In this document: piece by piece, positions 1-7,999 of the stretch
Numbering within the stretch: the stretch's first letter is position 1
Layout of the letters: each line of letters begins with the position of its first letter
Source: a virus
Reading direction: 5' to 3' (one strand)
Length of the DNA: 23,986 nt
Virus record (IMG/VR): IMGVR_UViG_3300020472_000164
Location: 1 to 23,986 of that record
The notes under the pieces: model-generated
Seen by the model: only the letters and a program-made list of their open reading frames with translations
Databases searched by the model: none
What the model was told of the DNA's origin: nothing
Made by a program: the position numbers and the translations under genes

Positions 1-72
1 CGCGAAGACGGCAACGAAGATGAGCGCCACGAAGGCGCAGAGCATGAGAACGATGTCGGAGACGTCAGGCAT
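1..72 (-). CDS. Small membrane protein, N-terminal part only (possible holin)
   Basis: The ATG is at 70-72 and the frame stays open to the window edge, giving 24 visible residues. After a short polar start (MPDVSD) almost everything is hydrophobic (I, V, L, M, A, F), so this is a membrane segment beginning near residue 7. It overlaps the end of the preceding gene by eight bases, so translation is probably coupled. Its place after the minor tail genes and next to another membrane protein fits a holin or other lysis-module protein, but size and membrane-segment number cannot be seen. Too short to assign further. Confidence 0.6.
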   Translation of the reverse strand, partial: MPDVSDIVLMLCAFVALIFVAVFA

Positions 73-268
73 GATTCCCTCGGAAGATGTGTCGGAGCTT
101 GGTCACGTAACCGTTCTTCTCGCCGAAAGCGTGCATCGACGTGAAGAGGGGGGCGGTCTTTCGCACCATAGCATCCGCTTCTCGACGACGTTCGCGTGCG
201 CGCTGTAGGTCGGCGCGCGCCTGCGCAACCTCACGCTTGCCGGTGTTCTCGATGTCTTCGGGGATCAT
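65..268 (-). CDS. Small charged helical protein (67 aa)
   Basis: Its ATG overlaps the stop of the upstream gene as ATGA (265-268), and its own end overlaps the next membrane protein by eight bases, so it sits in a tightly coupled set. Residues about 10-35 are rich in R, E, A and K with heptad-like spacing and should form one long helix. The C-terminal part (roughly residues 40-67) contains FGEKNGY and basic residues. Small proteins of this make-up are common beside holin/lysin genes in actinophages; no biochemical role is known to me. No signal peptide or membrane segment is visible. Confidence 0.75.
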   Translation of the reverse strand: MIPEDIENTGKREVAQARADLQRARERRREADAMVRKTAPLFTSMHAFGEKNGYVTKLRHIFRGNHA

Positions 269-681
269 TGGGCCGCCTCCCTGGCCGCCTCTTCGATGGA
301 TTCGAGGGCATGTACGTTTGTCGCCATAACCTCTGCGAGGCCATCGTACTGCTCGGTGATACGATCCGCCCGTTGCCGATCTTCGCGCGCGGCCTCCACC
401 TGTAGCCGATACGCCTCATCCTTGTCGGCAAAGCGGTCGGCGGCGGCGCGTCGCTCGATCTCGGCGGCGGCGTCCTTCTGGGCGATCTCGCGCGCGTGGT
501 GCTCGACGAGGTCGGCGACGCGGCGAAGGTGCTGCCCGCGCGTCATGAGCCTGTCGGTGAGGATCGCCCACGCGAGAATGCCGACGCCGGCAACCTGCAA
601 AAGCCCGTCCACCGTCGCCGTCCCCGTAAACCACGCCCAGAGGTTCGGCGTGGACGTGGAGACGTCAGCGAGAAGGTGCAC
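265..681 (-). CDS. Membrane-anchored coiled-coil protein, holin-like (138 aa)
   Basis: I place the start at the GTG of 679-681, the first start codon after the preceding tail gene ends at 692; reading further upstream would run through that gene. No good ribosome binding site is seen, so the start is moderately secure. Residues about 24-43 (VDGLLQVAGVGILAWAILTD) form one membrane segment. Residues about 50-125 are a long charged helix rich in R, A, E, D and Q, probably a coiled coil. One membrane segment followed by a long cytoplasmic or periplasmic coiled coil is a layout often seen near lysis genes of actinophages. It could be a holin, an antiholin or an unrelated membrane protein. Confidence 0.7.
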   Translation of the reverse strand: MHLLADVSTSTPNLWAWFTGTATVDGLLQVAGVGILAWAILTDRLMTRGQHLRRVADLVEHHAREIAQKDAAAEIERRAAADRFADKDEAYRLQVEAAREDRQRADRITEQYDGLAEVMATNVHALESIEEAAREAAQ

Positions 682-691
682 GCTGCGAAGT

Positions 692-1336
692 CTATCCGTC
701 GACAGCCGGAACGCCCTCGCCGAGCACTTCGATACGGAGGGCGGGCGACTGGAAGACAGCTTCGCACGGGTCGACGTTTCCAGCCGCCACCCAGAAGCCG
801 ACGTAAGCGCTGATCTGGTACGGGCCGGGGTTGATCTCCGGATCGATTTCGACGATGTCGGAGAGCGCCATGGGGAGCCCCTGTCGCTGATCCGTGTAGA
901 CGCGCGCCGTGCGCTGGCCGAGGCCGTATGCGGGGATCGTGACGGCGTTGCCATCGACGATCGAGTACCCGAGGTAGGCGATGACGAAGCTGCCGCCCGG
1001 AGTGATCGACACCTCGCCCGCCGTGACGTCGAGTGCGATGCGGCCATACGGGATCTCGAAGGCCGATAGCCGCATGAGCGGCGTCGTCGCGTACCAGTGC
1101 ACAACGGCATCATTCGCGACGGTCCCGGTCGAATAGGTGCCACCCGCGACGCCGTCTGTCTTGAGATTGGCGAGATACGTTAGTGTCCGGAGTAGCGTGT
1201 CGGTCGAACCGATGTTCTGCCCCGCGGTCGGTCGCGACAGGTCGTCGAGTTGACGGTCGACGCCGCCCATCCAGTCGGCGAGCCACCCGAGCTCGAGGGG
1301 GAGATTCCCGCGACGAGTACGGCTACCGCGCGCCAT
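692..1336 (-). CDS. Probable minor tail protein (214 aa)
   Basis: The ATG follows directly after the stop of the preceding gene and has a near-perfect Shine-Dalgarno sequence, GAGGTGATCT, just upstream, which fixes the start. Residues about 10-35 carry a hydrophobic/charged helix (LGWLADWMGGVDRQLDDL). The rest is predicted to be mainly beta strands rich in V, T, G and Y, without Cys clusters, signal peptide or membrane segments. It lies at the end of the tail operon after the hub-like and fibre-like genes, so a role at the tail tip is likely. Sequence alone does not show whether it binds the receptor or only joins tip proteins. Confidence 0.65.
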   Translation of the reverse strand: MARGSRTRRGNLPLELGWLADWMGGVDRQLDDLSRPTAGQNIGSTDTLLRTLTYLANLKTDGVAGGTYSTGTVANDAVVHWYATTPLMRLSAFEIPYGRIALDVTAGEVSITPGGSFVIAYLGYSIVDGNAVTIPAYGLGQRTARVYTDQRQGLPMALSDIVEIDPEINPGPYQISAYVGFWVAAGNVDPCEAVFQSPALRIEVLGEGVPAVDG

Positions 1337-2476
1337 CTAGATCACCTCGCATTCGATCGCCATGTCGAGCCCCGTCTCGTCGCCCTTGATGCCCGTGATG
1401 CGAACCGTGAACGACTCAACGAGGTACGGGTGGTCGGGTGGCACGTCAATGAGCACCGTATCGCCCGGAGCGAATTCGCCGAGTCCCGGCTTCGCATCGC
1501 CGCGGACGGTGAAGCTGAGCGACCGAACGTAGCCGCGCGCGTACTCGGCGAGGCGAATCGCGTGACCGTCCAACGTCGCCTGACGCGAGATGTCGTTGCG
1601 CGAGGTGTCGACGAGATCGGTCGGCGGGTAGCCGCTGCCCGAGACGAGATCGGCATTCAGTACGCGCGACAGGACGGTGATGTCTTCGCTCTTCCCCGAT
1701 GCCATCCACACGGCGGTCGCGAAGCTGTCGGTCGAGTCCGTCACCTTGAGGCCGGAGATCGGTGACTGATCCCCGAGCGACCACGAGCCGCGATCCTGCC
1801 CAAGGCGAGGATTCGCCGCCGTGCCGTGGCGCATCGGATAGACGAGCGACAGGCCATCCGGCGCGCGCTGAGCGTCGAAGGCGAAGTCGGGGCCGCCCTC
1901 CACTTCGGATAGGTCAGAGAGAGCGTCGCCGATCATCTTGAAGTCGGTGAAGGCGTAGTTGCGCTCATGCACGCCCGTTTCATCGGCGGGGAGGATGAAC
2001 GGCGTGGGCGCGCCGGGCCACGCCAGGCGCTGCGCGACGAGCTTCTTCCCGATCGTCCCGAGCGACCACCCGGTGAGGGAGGTATTCAGCGAGGCGTTCG
2101 GCACGCCGTTGACGATGAGTGGGGCGGTGCGCGCCGAGGCTGGCGCGATGATCGAACGACCGAGCCATGACGATTCGACGCCAGCCGCCGAGAGCGCAAG
2201 CGTCTGGGCGTCCTCATCCCACGTGCGGTCGTCGCCGACGAGGCCCCACGCGAGAATGCGATCGTTGTCGTCGCGTGCGAGAAGGATCGTCTTCTGCGGC
2301 TCGCTGGCGGCGCGAATGTCGAGCGACCGCGTATCGATGTCGCGAAGGTCGACGGTGCACGAAAGGATGTCGGGACGGTTCAGGAGCGCCGCCCAGTTGG
2401 CGCCCTCCATCACGGGAAGGTCGATGATCGGCCCGCCCGTGACGAAGTCCGCGAGGGCGTAGGAGACGCCGGGCAT
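1337..2476 (-). CDS. Minor tail protein, probable tail-tip hub (379 aa)
   Basis: The gene ends immediately before the start of the next one and begins four bases after the stop of the gene upstream. The protein has the look of the hub-type minor tail proteins of actinophages (the ReqiPepy6 gp37-like group): an N-terminal region with short antiparallel strands ending in a clause like DNDRILAWGLVGDDRTW, a central portion with IGDALSDLSEVEGGPDFAFDA, and a C-terminal beta domain (GEFAPGDTVLIDVPPDHPY). That central motif resembles hub proteins that form the ring closing the tail tube. Family assignment is from memory of such sequences, not from a search. No peptidase or glycosidase motif is seen. 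Confidence 0.7.
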   Translation of the reverse strand: MPGVSYALADFVTGGPIIDLPVMEGANWAALLNRPDILSCTVDLRDIDTRSLDIRAASEPQKTILLARDDNDRILAWGLVGDDRTWDEDAQTLALSAAGVESSWLGRSIIAPASARTAPLIVNGVPNASLNTSLTGWSLGTIGKKLVAQRLAWPGAPTPFILPADETGVHERNYAFTDFKMIGDALSDLSEVEGGPDFAFDAQRAPDGLSLVYPMRHGTAANPRLGQDRGSWSLGDQSPISGLKVTDSTDSFATAVWMASGKSEDITVLSRVLNADLVSGSGYPPTDLVDTSRNDISRQATLDGHAIRLAEYARGYVRSLSFTVRGDAKPGLGEFAPGDTVLIDVPPDHPYLVESFTVRITGIKGDETGLDMAIECEVI

Positions 2477-2480
2477 GGCG

Positions 2481-3389
2481 TTATCCCGCCGCGGATGTCG
2501 GCGTCATCTGCACGGCGTGCCAGGGGATCGTGTACGTGGAGATCCACCCACCCGCAAAGGCCATGCGTGCAGTAAAGCCCCCCGTCGTGACGTTGACGGC
2601 GGCGGCCGAGAGCGTCGATCCCGACGTATTGGCTTGAGTGCCAACGAGCACGAGCGGGGGCTGCGTGAACCGGCCGGCGGGGAAGGAGACCGCGACGTCG
2701 AGATAGTTCGCGCCGCCCGAGCTGCCGAAGGTAACCGAGCCGGCGGCTTCGGCGAAGGTCTGCATCGCCCACGCGCTGCCGGTCCACTCGTAGAGGTTGC
2801 CGCCGATAACATAGGCGACCTGACCGGAGGTGGCCGATGTCCACGCGGTGAGCTCGGCGAGCGTGCGGAAGGGTACGACGCCGCCACGCATCGCGGTCAT
2901 CTGATACGTCTCGGTGAGGACGTTCGATCCGCCGTTCGCGGCCGATGTCCCGGCGTAAACGCGAAGCGTGCCGAGCTCAAGAGCGCCGGTCGGGATGGCG
3001 GGCTTCGTCGGCGTCGCCGCGGCCGTGCCGTCCGTCGTGCCGAACGTTGGAAGCGCGTCCCCGTCTCCGGTCGTGTCGTCGTTATGCTTCACCCAGATCA
3101 CGGTGATGCGCGAGTTCGACGCGGGCGCCGCCGCGATCGGAACGTTCACCGTCCCGTCGTTCGTGAAAATCGACACGCCGTCCGCCTTACCCTTCGACGT
3201 GACGAATTCGGCCGCCGCGACGGCAACGTTCATCGTCGCGAGGGCGGTGAGGAGCCCCGACGCGGGGCCGAGCACGCCGACGCGAGGCGAACCGTCCACG
3301 TTCGCGACGACCTTCGCCATGTCGGCGCGACGGCCGTCGAGAGGGACAGGGGCGGCGTTCTGGATCGGGACCGCCTTTGTGAGTGTCAT
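2481..3389 (-). CDS. Minor tail protein with C-terminal lectin-like domain (302 aa)
   Basis: The start is ATG at 3387-3389, with GAGG about nine bases upstream. The N-terminal two thirds has the pattern of a common actinophage minor tail protein, with SKGKADGVSIFTNDGTVNV at about residues 85-103 and RITVIWVKHNDDTTGDGD soon after. The last roughly 80 residues (from about 222) have the spacing VSFPAGRFTQPPLVLVG ... VNVTTGGFTARM ... IPWHAVQM, which resembles the H-type lectin-like fold used by several phage receptor-binding proteins. I infer that it binds a cell-surface carbohydrate at the tail tip. The lectin call is by eye and should be treated as tentative. Confidence 0.75.
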   Translation of the reverse strand: MTLTKAVPIQNAAPVPLDGRRADMAKVVANVDGSPRVGVLGPASGLLTALATMNVAVAAAEFVTSKGKADGVSIFTNDGTVNVPIAAAPASNSRITVIWVKHNDDTTGDGDALPTFGTTDGTAAATPTKPAIPTGALELGTLRVYAGTSAANGGSNVLTETYQMTAMRGGVVPFRTLAELTAWTSATSGQVAYVIGGNLYEWTGSAWAMQTFAEAAGSVTFGSSGGANYLDVAVSFPAGRFTQPPLVLVGTQANTSGSTLSAAAVNVTTGGFTARMAFAGGWISTYTIPWHAVQMTPTSAAG

Positions 3390-3404
3390 GCGCTCATCCT
3401 CTCA

Positions 3405-4283
3405 TCACAGGTACGCCGATGCGGCGTAGAGGGTCATCGTTGGAGTGCCCGAGGTGCCGCCGAGCGGGTTGACCTGATAGCGGCGTGTAGCCCCGGGCGG
3501 AATCAAGAACCACTGACGCTTCGATAGGAACGCCGACACGTCGCCCGCGCCGATCGTCGCTCGTTGCGTCCGTGAGTCGAGCACGACGATGTCGCCGATG
3601 CTCGTGTCCCGCTCGAAGACGATCTCGCGCCCGGTCTCAACTTCGGTCACGCGAAAACCGTTCGCGAAGCCGCCCGCGTCGCCGATCTCGATTCGGGGGA
3701 GCGTGGGGGCGACGCCACCGTTCGCAAACGACACCTGGCCGATTGTGCCTTCGGTTCCCCAGTCCCAGAAGAGTCCCGACACCGCCGACCCGAGCGGCCA
3801 TGTGAGACCACTGCCGGCAGTCGGCATCCCGGTCCCGTCGCTCGTCTCGGAGCCATAGCGGCGCGGGTCGGGGGCGACGAGGGAGATGTCGAACGGGAAG
3901 TGATCGAAGCCGTATTGGAACGGGGCGACGAGGTCGAGAAGCCACACGGTGCGCTCTGTCGTTCCGAGCTCGTCGGTGACGCGCATTCGGATCGCCTGGC
4001 CGTCTGCGAACATCGACGACAAGCGCTGACGGGCGACGAGGGCGAGCGTCGGCGTTGTGCCGTAGAACTGTCCCACGAGCACGGGGCGGTGCTCCCTCGT
4101 GAAGACCTGACCAAGCCCGTATGCACCGTGCGCGTTCGGTCGCTTCGCGAGCCTCGGGTCGGTCTCGGGAAGGCGGTACCAGGCGTTCAGCGTGACGTTG
4201 TCGTAGACCCAGCCGTCAGCGGTCACGGGGTCGGCCGCGAACGTGATCGAGTCCATGTCGGAGATGAGTTCGACGATCGTCAT
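3405..4283 (-). CDS. Distal tail protein (Dit-like, 292 aa)
   Basis: It starts with ATG overlapping the tape measure stop as ATGA (4280-4283), the normal place for the distal tail protein in siphoviruses. It is the adaptor ring between tail tube and tip. The N-terminal half contains the expected tail-tube-like domain with a long insert-free run (LVGQFYGTTPTLALVARQRL ... RVTDELGTTERTVWLLD ... FPFDISLVAPDPRRYG). The motif of a beta strand followed by DPRRYG near residue 143 is typical. The C-terminal half is a beta-rich, galectin-like domain ending with GTPTMTLYAASAYL. Length and position both match the family. Confidence 0.8.
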   Translation of the reverse strand: MTIVELISDMDSITFAADPVTADGWVYDNVTLNAWYRLPETDPRLAKRPNAHGAYGLGQVFTREHRPVLVGQFYGTTPTLALVARQRLSSMFADGQAIRMRVTDELGTTERTVWLLDLVAPFQYGFDHFPFDISLVAPDPRRYGSETSDGTGMPTAGSGLTWPLGSAVSGLFWDWGTEGTIGQVSFANGGVAPTLPRIEIGDAGGFANGFRVTEVETGREIVFERDTSIGDIVVLDSRTQRATIGAGDVSAFLSKRQWFLIPPGATRRYQVNPLGGTSGTPTMTLYAASAYL

Positions 4284-6079
4284 CGCACGCCCGCTTTCGC
4301 CAGTCGCAACGCCTGCGAGACGCGCTCTCCCGACCCGAGCGGGTCGCGCGCCTCGTGAATCTCCAAGTGCCCAATCATCGGCGCATCGCCGCGCCCGGCC
4401 GCGCTCCCCGCCGAGGAGGGCGACGGATAGGCGGTGGCGCTCGCGCCAGGAGCGTACCGGCTCGCCGGAGCGCCGTTCTCGTCACGGAAGCGCAGCGCCG
4501 AGGTGATCGAAATCGGAACGGCGAAGCCGCCTTCCTCGACACCGGATGCGAACTGTTCAGCGATCGCCTTTCCAGACCGCCCGAGGTTCGTCCACCCCTG
4601 ACCGCTTAGCGGGCCACGCTTCGCGGGCGAGTTCGGAAAGAAGCCAGCCGCGAAATCAACGATGCCCGCGACGGCGTCGCCGACCGGCCCGAGCATCTGA
4701 CGGATTCCGGAGATGAAGCCTTGAATGAGCGAACGTCCGGAGTTGACGAGCCACGACCCGACGCCCGAGAAGACGCCTTGCACGCGCCCGGGAATTCCGC
4801 CAAGGATTCCCAATGCATTGCCGACCCACGTACCGATGCCGTTAGCCATGGAGCGCACGGAGTTGACGACACCGTTGAACGCGTTTCGGGCACCGTTGTA
4901 GAAGCTCCCCGCCGCGCTCGACGTACGCGACATGCTGCCCACGAATTGATCGAGCGTCCGGTCGCCCGACAGCCAGCCGAAGAATCCATTGACGACCGTC
5001 CAGATATCGGCGACCAGGCGAGTGTTATCGATCAGTAGCGGGGAGAGGGCAACGAGTGCCTGCGTCACGGGCGGAATCGCTTCGGTACCGAGGCGCACGA
5101 GATCGGGAATCAGCGGCGCCACGGCGAGGATGAGGTCAATGAACGCCGGCGTCGACTCCGCGAGGGCGTCGCCGAGCATCGGCCCGACGACGTCGATCGT
5201 TTCGTTCAGGATGGGAATCAGCGACGTGTTCGCAAACTCAGTCAGCTGCAGCATCGCGGGGAGGAGCGCTTCACCGAGGCGAGCGCGCGAGTTCTCAAGC
5301 TGCGCCGCAAGCGTGCGCTGCTGATTCGCGAGACCGCCGCTCGTGCGCTCGAAGTCGCCCGCCGCGACGGCACCCTGCTCAAGGATCTCGGCCTGAGCCG
5401 CGAGGACGCGCTGCTGCTGCGTGAGTGAACCTGTCCCCTCGTAGATCCCCATTGCCATTGCGCGCGCCTTGAGCGTCGCGTCGTCGAGAAGGACGCCGAA
5501 GCGGCGCAGCGGCTCCGACTCCCCGCGGAGCCCGGCGCCGATCGCCTCAATGGCTTCGGCCGGGTCGGCGTCATAGAACGACGCGAAATCGGACGCAAGA
5601 CGGACAAGGCTCTCGGAGAAGACGGCGTTGTCCTTGCCGGCGAGGCCCGCCGCCTGGCCGTAAACGCCGATCGTCTGCGCGGCTTGCAGGGCGGCGAGTT
5701 CACTCTGGCCGATGCTCGTCGCCGTCGTTTCGGCGAAAGCCTTAATCGTCGTCGAACCTTCACCGAAGACCTGATCGATAGCGGTACCAGCCTCGACGAG
5801 GCTCGACGCCGTCTCGATCCCCTGCATGGCGAAGTCGACCGCTGCGCGCAGACCCGTCCCGACCGCCTGTCCGACTGAACTCACGATGCTCGTCGCGATA
5901 CCGGCGACGGCGGTCCCCAGGAAGGAACCGCCGAATGCGCCGAGGAAGGTTCCGCTTGAACGACGGCCGGCGCTGTCGAACGGCCCCTGATTGCCGCTGA
6001 TGTCATCGGCGACCTGCCGCGGGATGCGCTTGCCGTCAGCGGTGATCTCGACGATGCCCTCGGCCACCACGACGCTCAT
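4280..6079 (-). CDS. Tape measure protein (599 aa)
   Basis: This is the longest leftward tail gene, lying directly after the frameshifted chaperone pair and before Dit, as tape measure genes do. It sets tail length and probably enters the cell with the DNA. A hydrophobic, Gly/Ala-rich stretch at about residues 45-90 (FLGAFGGSFLGTAVAGIATSI) is followed by long helices with Q/A/L-rich heptads to about 300. A second hydrophobic set lies at about 300-350 and a third, Gly-rich set at about 395-470. The C-terminal region includes GFFPNSPAKRGPLSGQGW, a motif shared by many tape measure proteins. At 599 residues it is short; at about 1.5 angstrom per residue the tail would be near 90 nm. TAGGGT precedes the ATG by six bases. 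Confidence 0.9.
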   Translation of the reverse strand: MSVVVAEGIVEITADGKRIPRQVADDISGNQGPFDSAGRRSSGTFLGAFGGSFLGTAVAGIATSIVSSVGQAVGTGLRAAVDFAMQGIETASSLVEAGTAIDQVFGEGSTTIKAFAETTATSIGQSELAALQAAQTIGVYGQAAGLAGKDNAVFSESLVRLASDFASFYDADPAEAIEAIGAGLRGESEPLRRFGVLLDDATLKARAMAMGIYEGTGSLTQQQRVLAAQAEILEQGAVAAGDFERTSGGLANQQRTLAAQLENSRARLGEALLPAMLQLTEFANTSLIPILNETIDVVGPMLGDALAESTPAFIDLILAVAPLIPDLVRLGTEAIPPVTQALVALSPLLIDNTRLVADIWTVVNGFFGWLSGDRTLDQFVGSMSRTSSAAGSFYNGARNAFNGVVNSVRSMANGIGTWVGNALGILGGIPGRVQGVFSGVGSWLVNSGRSLIQGFISGIRQMLGPVGDAVAGIVDFAAGFFPNSPAKRGPLSGQGWTNLGRSGKAIAEQFASGVEEGGFAVPISITSALRFRDENGAPASRYAPGASATAYPSPSSAGSAAGRGDAPMIGHLEIHEARDPLGSGERVSQALRLAKAGVR

Positions 6080-6088
6080 GCGTTCACC

Positions 6089-6714
6089 CTACTCGCGCGA
6101 CAGCCAGCCATCGCGCTCAAGCTCGGCCAGCGCGTCGCTTGCCGAGGCGGCGTCCGCGACGCGCTTCGCTTCTTCGCGTTCGCGGGCGATCTCCTCGAAG
6201 AGGCGCGCACGCATCGCGCCGGGATAGGCATGTAGGCGACGAGCGAGAGAGAAGAAAGTGACGGAGTCGAGCGCTCGCCAATCAGCAACGCCGTGGAGCG
6301 CCGAGAGGTCGCTCGTGACGTCGTCGTGATAGTCGAGTATCCAGTCAATTTCCGCTCTCCGCTCTTCGATCAGCCTTTTGGGGCCGAGAGTCCCCCGAGC
6401 ACCACGTCGCGGCACTTCATCATGATCGGCAGAAGCGCGTCGCCCGCATCGGGCTCGGCGGCGAGCGCCATGTACCCCGCCTCCCCGATCGCCTCTTCGA
6501 GGAGCCACGACATCGCGATCTCCGTGCCGTGAAGGCGTGCCTGGCGCAGGAAAGCCAAAGCGAGACCGGCGTGCGGCTTAGCCGGCATCGTGTACTCGAT
6601 CGCCTCCTCGTCGCCGCGCTCGATCGAGAAGAGCACGACGCGCTCGGGCGCGTCGTCCCAGTCGTCATGCTTGATGACGGGCGGGACGTACAGTGCAGAA
6701 GCCTTTTCGGTCAT
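6089..6714 (-). CDS. Tail assembly chaperone, -1 frameshift fusion (GT, 208 aa)
   Basis: Reading the zero frame from 6714 to the AAA codon at 6378-6376 and then slipping back one base joins to a second open frame ending at 6089. The product has 113 residues of G followed by 95 residues starting RLIEERRAEIDW. The second part is highly charged and helical (LARRLHAYPGAMRARLFEEIAREREEAKRVADA), typical of the T domain that contacts the tube subunit. The base at 6376 is read twice. The downstream frame has no start codon of its own near the junction with a ribosome site, which supports frameshifting rather than a separate gene. Its end lies nine bases before the tape measure ATG. Confidence 0.85.
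6370..6714 (-). CDS. Tail assembly chaperone, zero-frame product (G, 114 aa)
   Basis: This is the shorter product of the tail chaperone pair located between the tail tube gene and the tape measure gene. It starts at ATG 6712-6714 and stops at TGA just after the slippery site, ending SAPKG. The protein is acidic and helical with no membrane segment. In lambda the equivalent protein gpG coats the tape measure and recruits tail tube subunits; the same role is inferred here. No close sequence motif identifies it. The call depends on position, size and the frameshift signal. Confidence 0.85.
   Translation of the reverse strand: MTEKASALYVPPVIKHDDWDDAPERVVLFSIERGDEEAIEYTMPAKPHAGLALAFLRQARLHGTEIAMSWLLEEAIGEAGYMALAAEPDAGDALLPIMMKCRDVVLGGLSAPKG
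6376..6382 (-). promoter_or_regulatory. Programmed -1 ribosomal frameshift site
   Basis: On the coding strand the heptamer is CCCAAAA, read C CCA AAA in the zero frame and CCC AAA after the slip. It is a perfect X XXY YYZ heptamer, and both tRNAs can re-pair. The zero-frame stop follows two codons later. I did not identify a clear downstream pseudoknot. Confidence 0.85.
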
Positions 6715-6752
6715 GTCCTGTCTTTCGTTTCGGGGGTAGTGTTCGGGGGATG

Positions 6753-6788
6753 CCGGGGCGGGCGACGGATCAGCGTCGTCCGCCCCGG
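6753..6788 (-). terminator. Strong hairpin after the major tail protein gene
   Basis: The stem pairs 6753-6767 with 6774-6788: 15 pairs including one G-T, with a six-base loop. It begins four bases after the tail tube stop codon. No T run follows on the transcribed strand, so it may be a terminator of the T-less actinobacterial kind, or a 3' stabiliser or attenuator that lets the abundant tail tube mRNA exceed that of the chaperones. Confidence 0.6.
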
Positions 6789-6792
6789 TCGG

Positions 6793-7335
6793 TCACGCTT
6801 CGGTCTCGTCTTCGATCTTGAGAGCCTTGATCGACGCGCTGACCCAGTGCAGGGCGAACGTGACGGGAATGACCGTCTGACCGTCCTTCGTGTACGCCAT
6901 GGCGATGTTGCCGGTCTGCAACGTCTTGCGCAGGATGATCCGGCGACGGAGGCCGCCCGGGGCGAGGCCGTCGAGAAGCACGGCGCCGTAGTCGGGCGAG
7001 AAGGCGCTCTCGTCGTTGTCGAGCTCGACGACGTCGCTCGTCGGCGCGGTGTTGTTCATCGCGCGCGCCAGGTTCTCAAGCGTCGGCTCAGCGAGCGAGG
7101 TGGCGACGTTGATGCTGCGCCCCGTGCGCTTGCGCCCGACGACGTCGATGATCTGATCGACGGTGAGGTCGGCGAAGGTCTGCTCGATGTTGAGCGTGAC
7201 GCCCTCCTTCGTGCCGCCGAGGTCGGTCCACCCGACGCCGGGAGCAGTGTCGATGTCGGCGGGCTCGGTCGCCCCGAAGGCGCCCGCGTAGATCGTCGCC
7301 GGCCCCTGGATGAGGTTGGTAGCGGTGACGGTCAT
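6793..7335 (-). CDS. Major tail tube protein (180 aa)
   Basis: The ATG at 7333-7335 is preceded by AAGGAGGG at a good distance, placed inside the end of the previous gene, and indicates strong translation. The protein forms the hexameric rings of the tail tube. It is beta-rich, with a start like other actinophage tube proteins (NLIQGPATIYAGAFGATEP), a motif near residue 40 (WTDLGGTKEGVTLNIEQTF), and a long loop/helix region (RSINVATSLAEPTLENLARAMN at about 73-94). The length fits a tube protein without an added Ig-like domain. It is followed by a strong hairpin and then the chaperone pair, the standard order. Confidence 0.85.
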   Translation of the reverse strand: MTVTATNLIQGPATIYAGAFGATEPADIDTAPGVGWTDLGGTKEGVTLNIEQTFADLTVDQIIDVVGRKRTGRSINVATSLAEPTLENLARAMNNTAPTSDVVELDNDESAFSPDYGAVLLDGLAPGGLRRRIILRKTLQTGNIAMAYTKDGQTVIPVTFALHWVSASIKALKIEDETEA

Positions 7336-7338
7336 GCG

Positions 7339-7476
7339 TCAGCCCTCCTTCTTCTCGGTCGTCTTCTTCTCGTCCTTCGCCAGGAGCCCCTGGCGCTTAA
7401 GGTCGAGGAGTTCGGCGTCGTTGACCGTGAGCACCTTGTCGGGCTCGATGGTCGTCCGTACCTTGTGCGTTGCCAC
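7339..7476 (-). CDS. Small protein with a repeat module shared with the tailspike (45 aa)
   Basis: The chosen start is GTG at 7474-7476, because GGAAGGAAGG lies about seven bases upstream; no other start in this frame has as good a site. Residues 5-31 (VRTTIEPDKVLTVNDAEL and onward to RQGLL) match, at roughly half the positions, residues 46-72 of the tailspike gene, and a second, weaker tailspike copy. The C-terminus is a Lys/Glu-rich tail. Small proteins with a V.V.D.E...L...GL pattern are common in phage head-tail regions, but their role is not established. It may be a virion component or a connector accessory. Confidence 0.7.
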   Translation of the reverse strand: MATHKVRTTIEPDKVLTVNDAELLDLKRQGLLAKDEKKTTEKKEG

Positions 7477-7516
7477 GGTCGGCCTTCCTTCCATTCTCGT
7501 GATCGTTCTCGGGGGT

Positions 7517-7999
7517 CTAGGCGGCGGCCCGCGTCCAGTCGAGCGCCATGTCAAAGGTGATTCGCGCGTAGCCACTTGGGTCGTCGGTGACCTTCGAGGG
7601 CTCAGAGTAGAGATAGGCGGCCTGCACGCGCGCGGGGAGGTATGCGGCGGGAAGTTCGACGGGCCGCCCGTACGCCTGCACGTCTTCGGTCGCGTTGCGA
7701 ATGAGCTCGGCAAGGCGGGCGGCCTTGTTCCACGGCGGCTTCGTCGTCACGTTCCCGGCCGCGTCCATGCCGACCGCCCAGCAATCGACCTGCACGATGG
7801 GGCGACGGGTGAACGTGTCGATGTCGGGGATGCCCGTCACGGCTCGCGCGGTGACGAAGCCTGCCTCCGCCCACAACGAAGCGTCGCTCGGGAGAGCGGT
7901 CGCGACGCTGCCGGCGTCGAGAAGCGGCACGCGCTGACGCAGCCACGCGACGGCGACGAGGTCACTCGTGGGGAGGTAGGCGCTCAACGGGATGCTCAT
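7517..7999 (-). CDS. Tail terminator protein (160 aa)
   Basis: The ATG at 7997-7999 overlaps the upstream stop as ATGA. Tail terminator proteins form the ring that ends tube growth and joins the tail to the connector. The protein has the expected size and alternating strand/helix layout, with a basic N-terminal helix region (SDLVAVAWLRQRVPLL), the core strand pair FTRRPIVQVDCWAV at about residues 65-78, a helix with KAARLAELIRNATEDV at about 94-109, and a C-terminal strand SGYARITFDMALDW. The order gp10-like, terminator, tube protein matches other siphoviruses. The assignment rests on position and layout more than on a unique motif. Confidence 0.75.
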   Translation of the reverse strand: MSIPLSAYLPTSDLVAVAWLRQRVPLLDAGSVATALPSDASLWAEAGFVTARAVTGIPDIDTFTRRPIVQVDCWAVGMDAAGNVTTKPPWNKAARLAELIRNATEDVQAYGRPVELPAAYLPARVQAAYLYSEPSKVTDDPSGYARITFDMALDWTRAAA

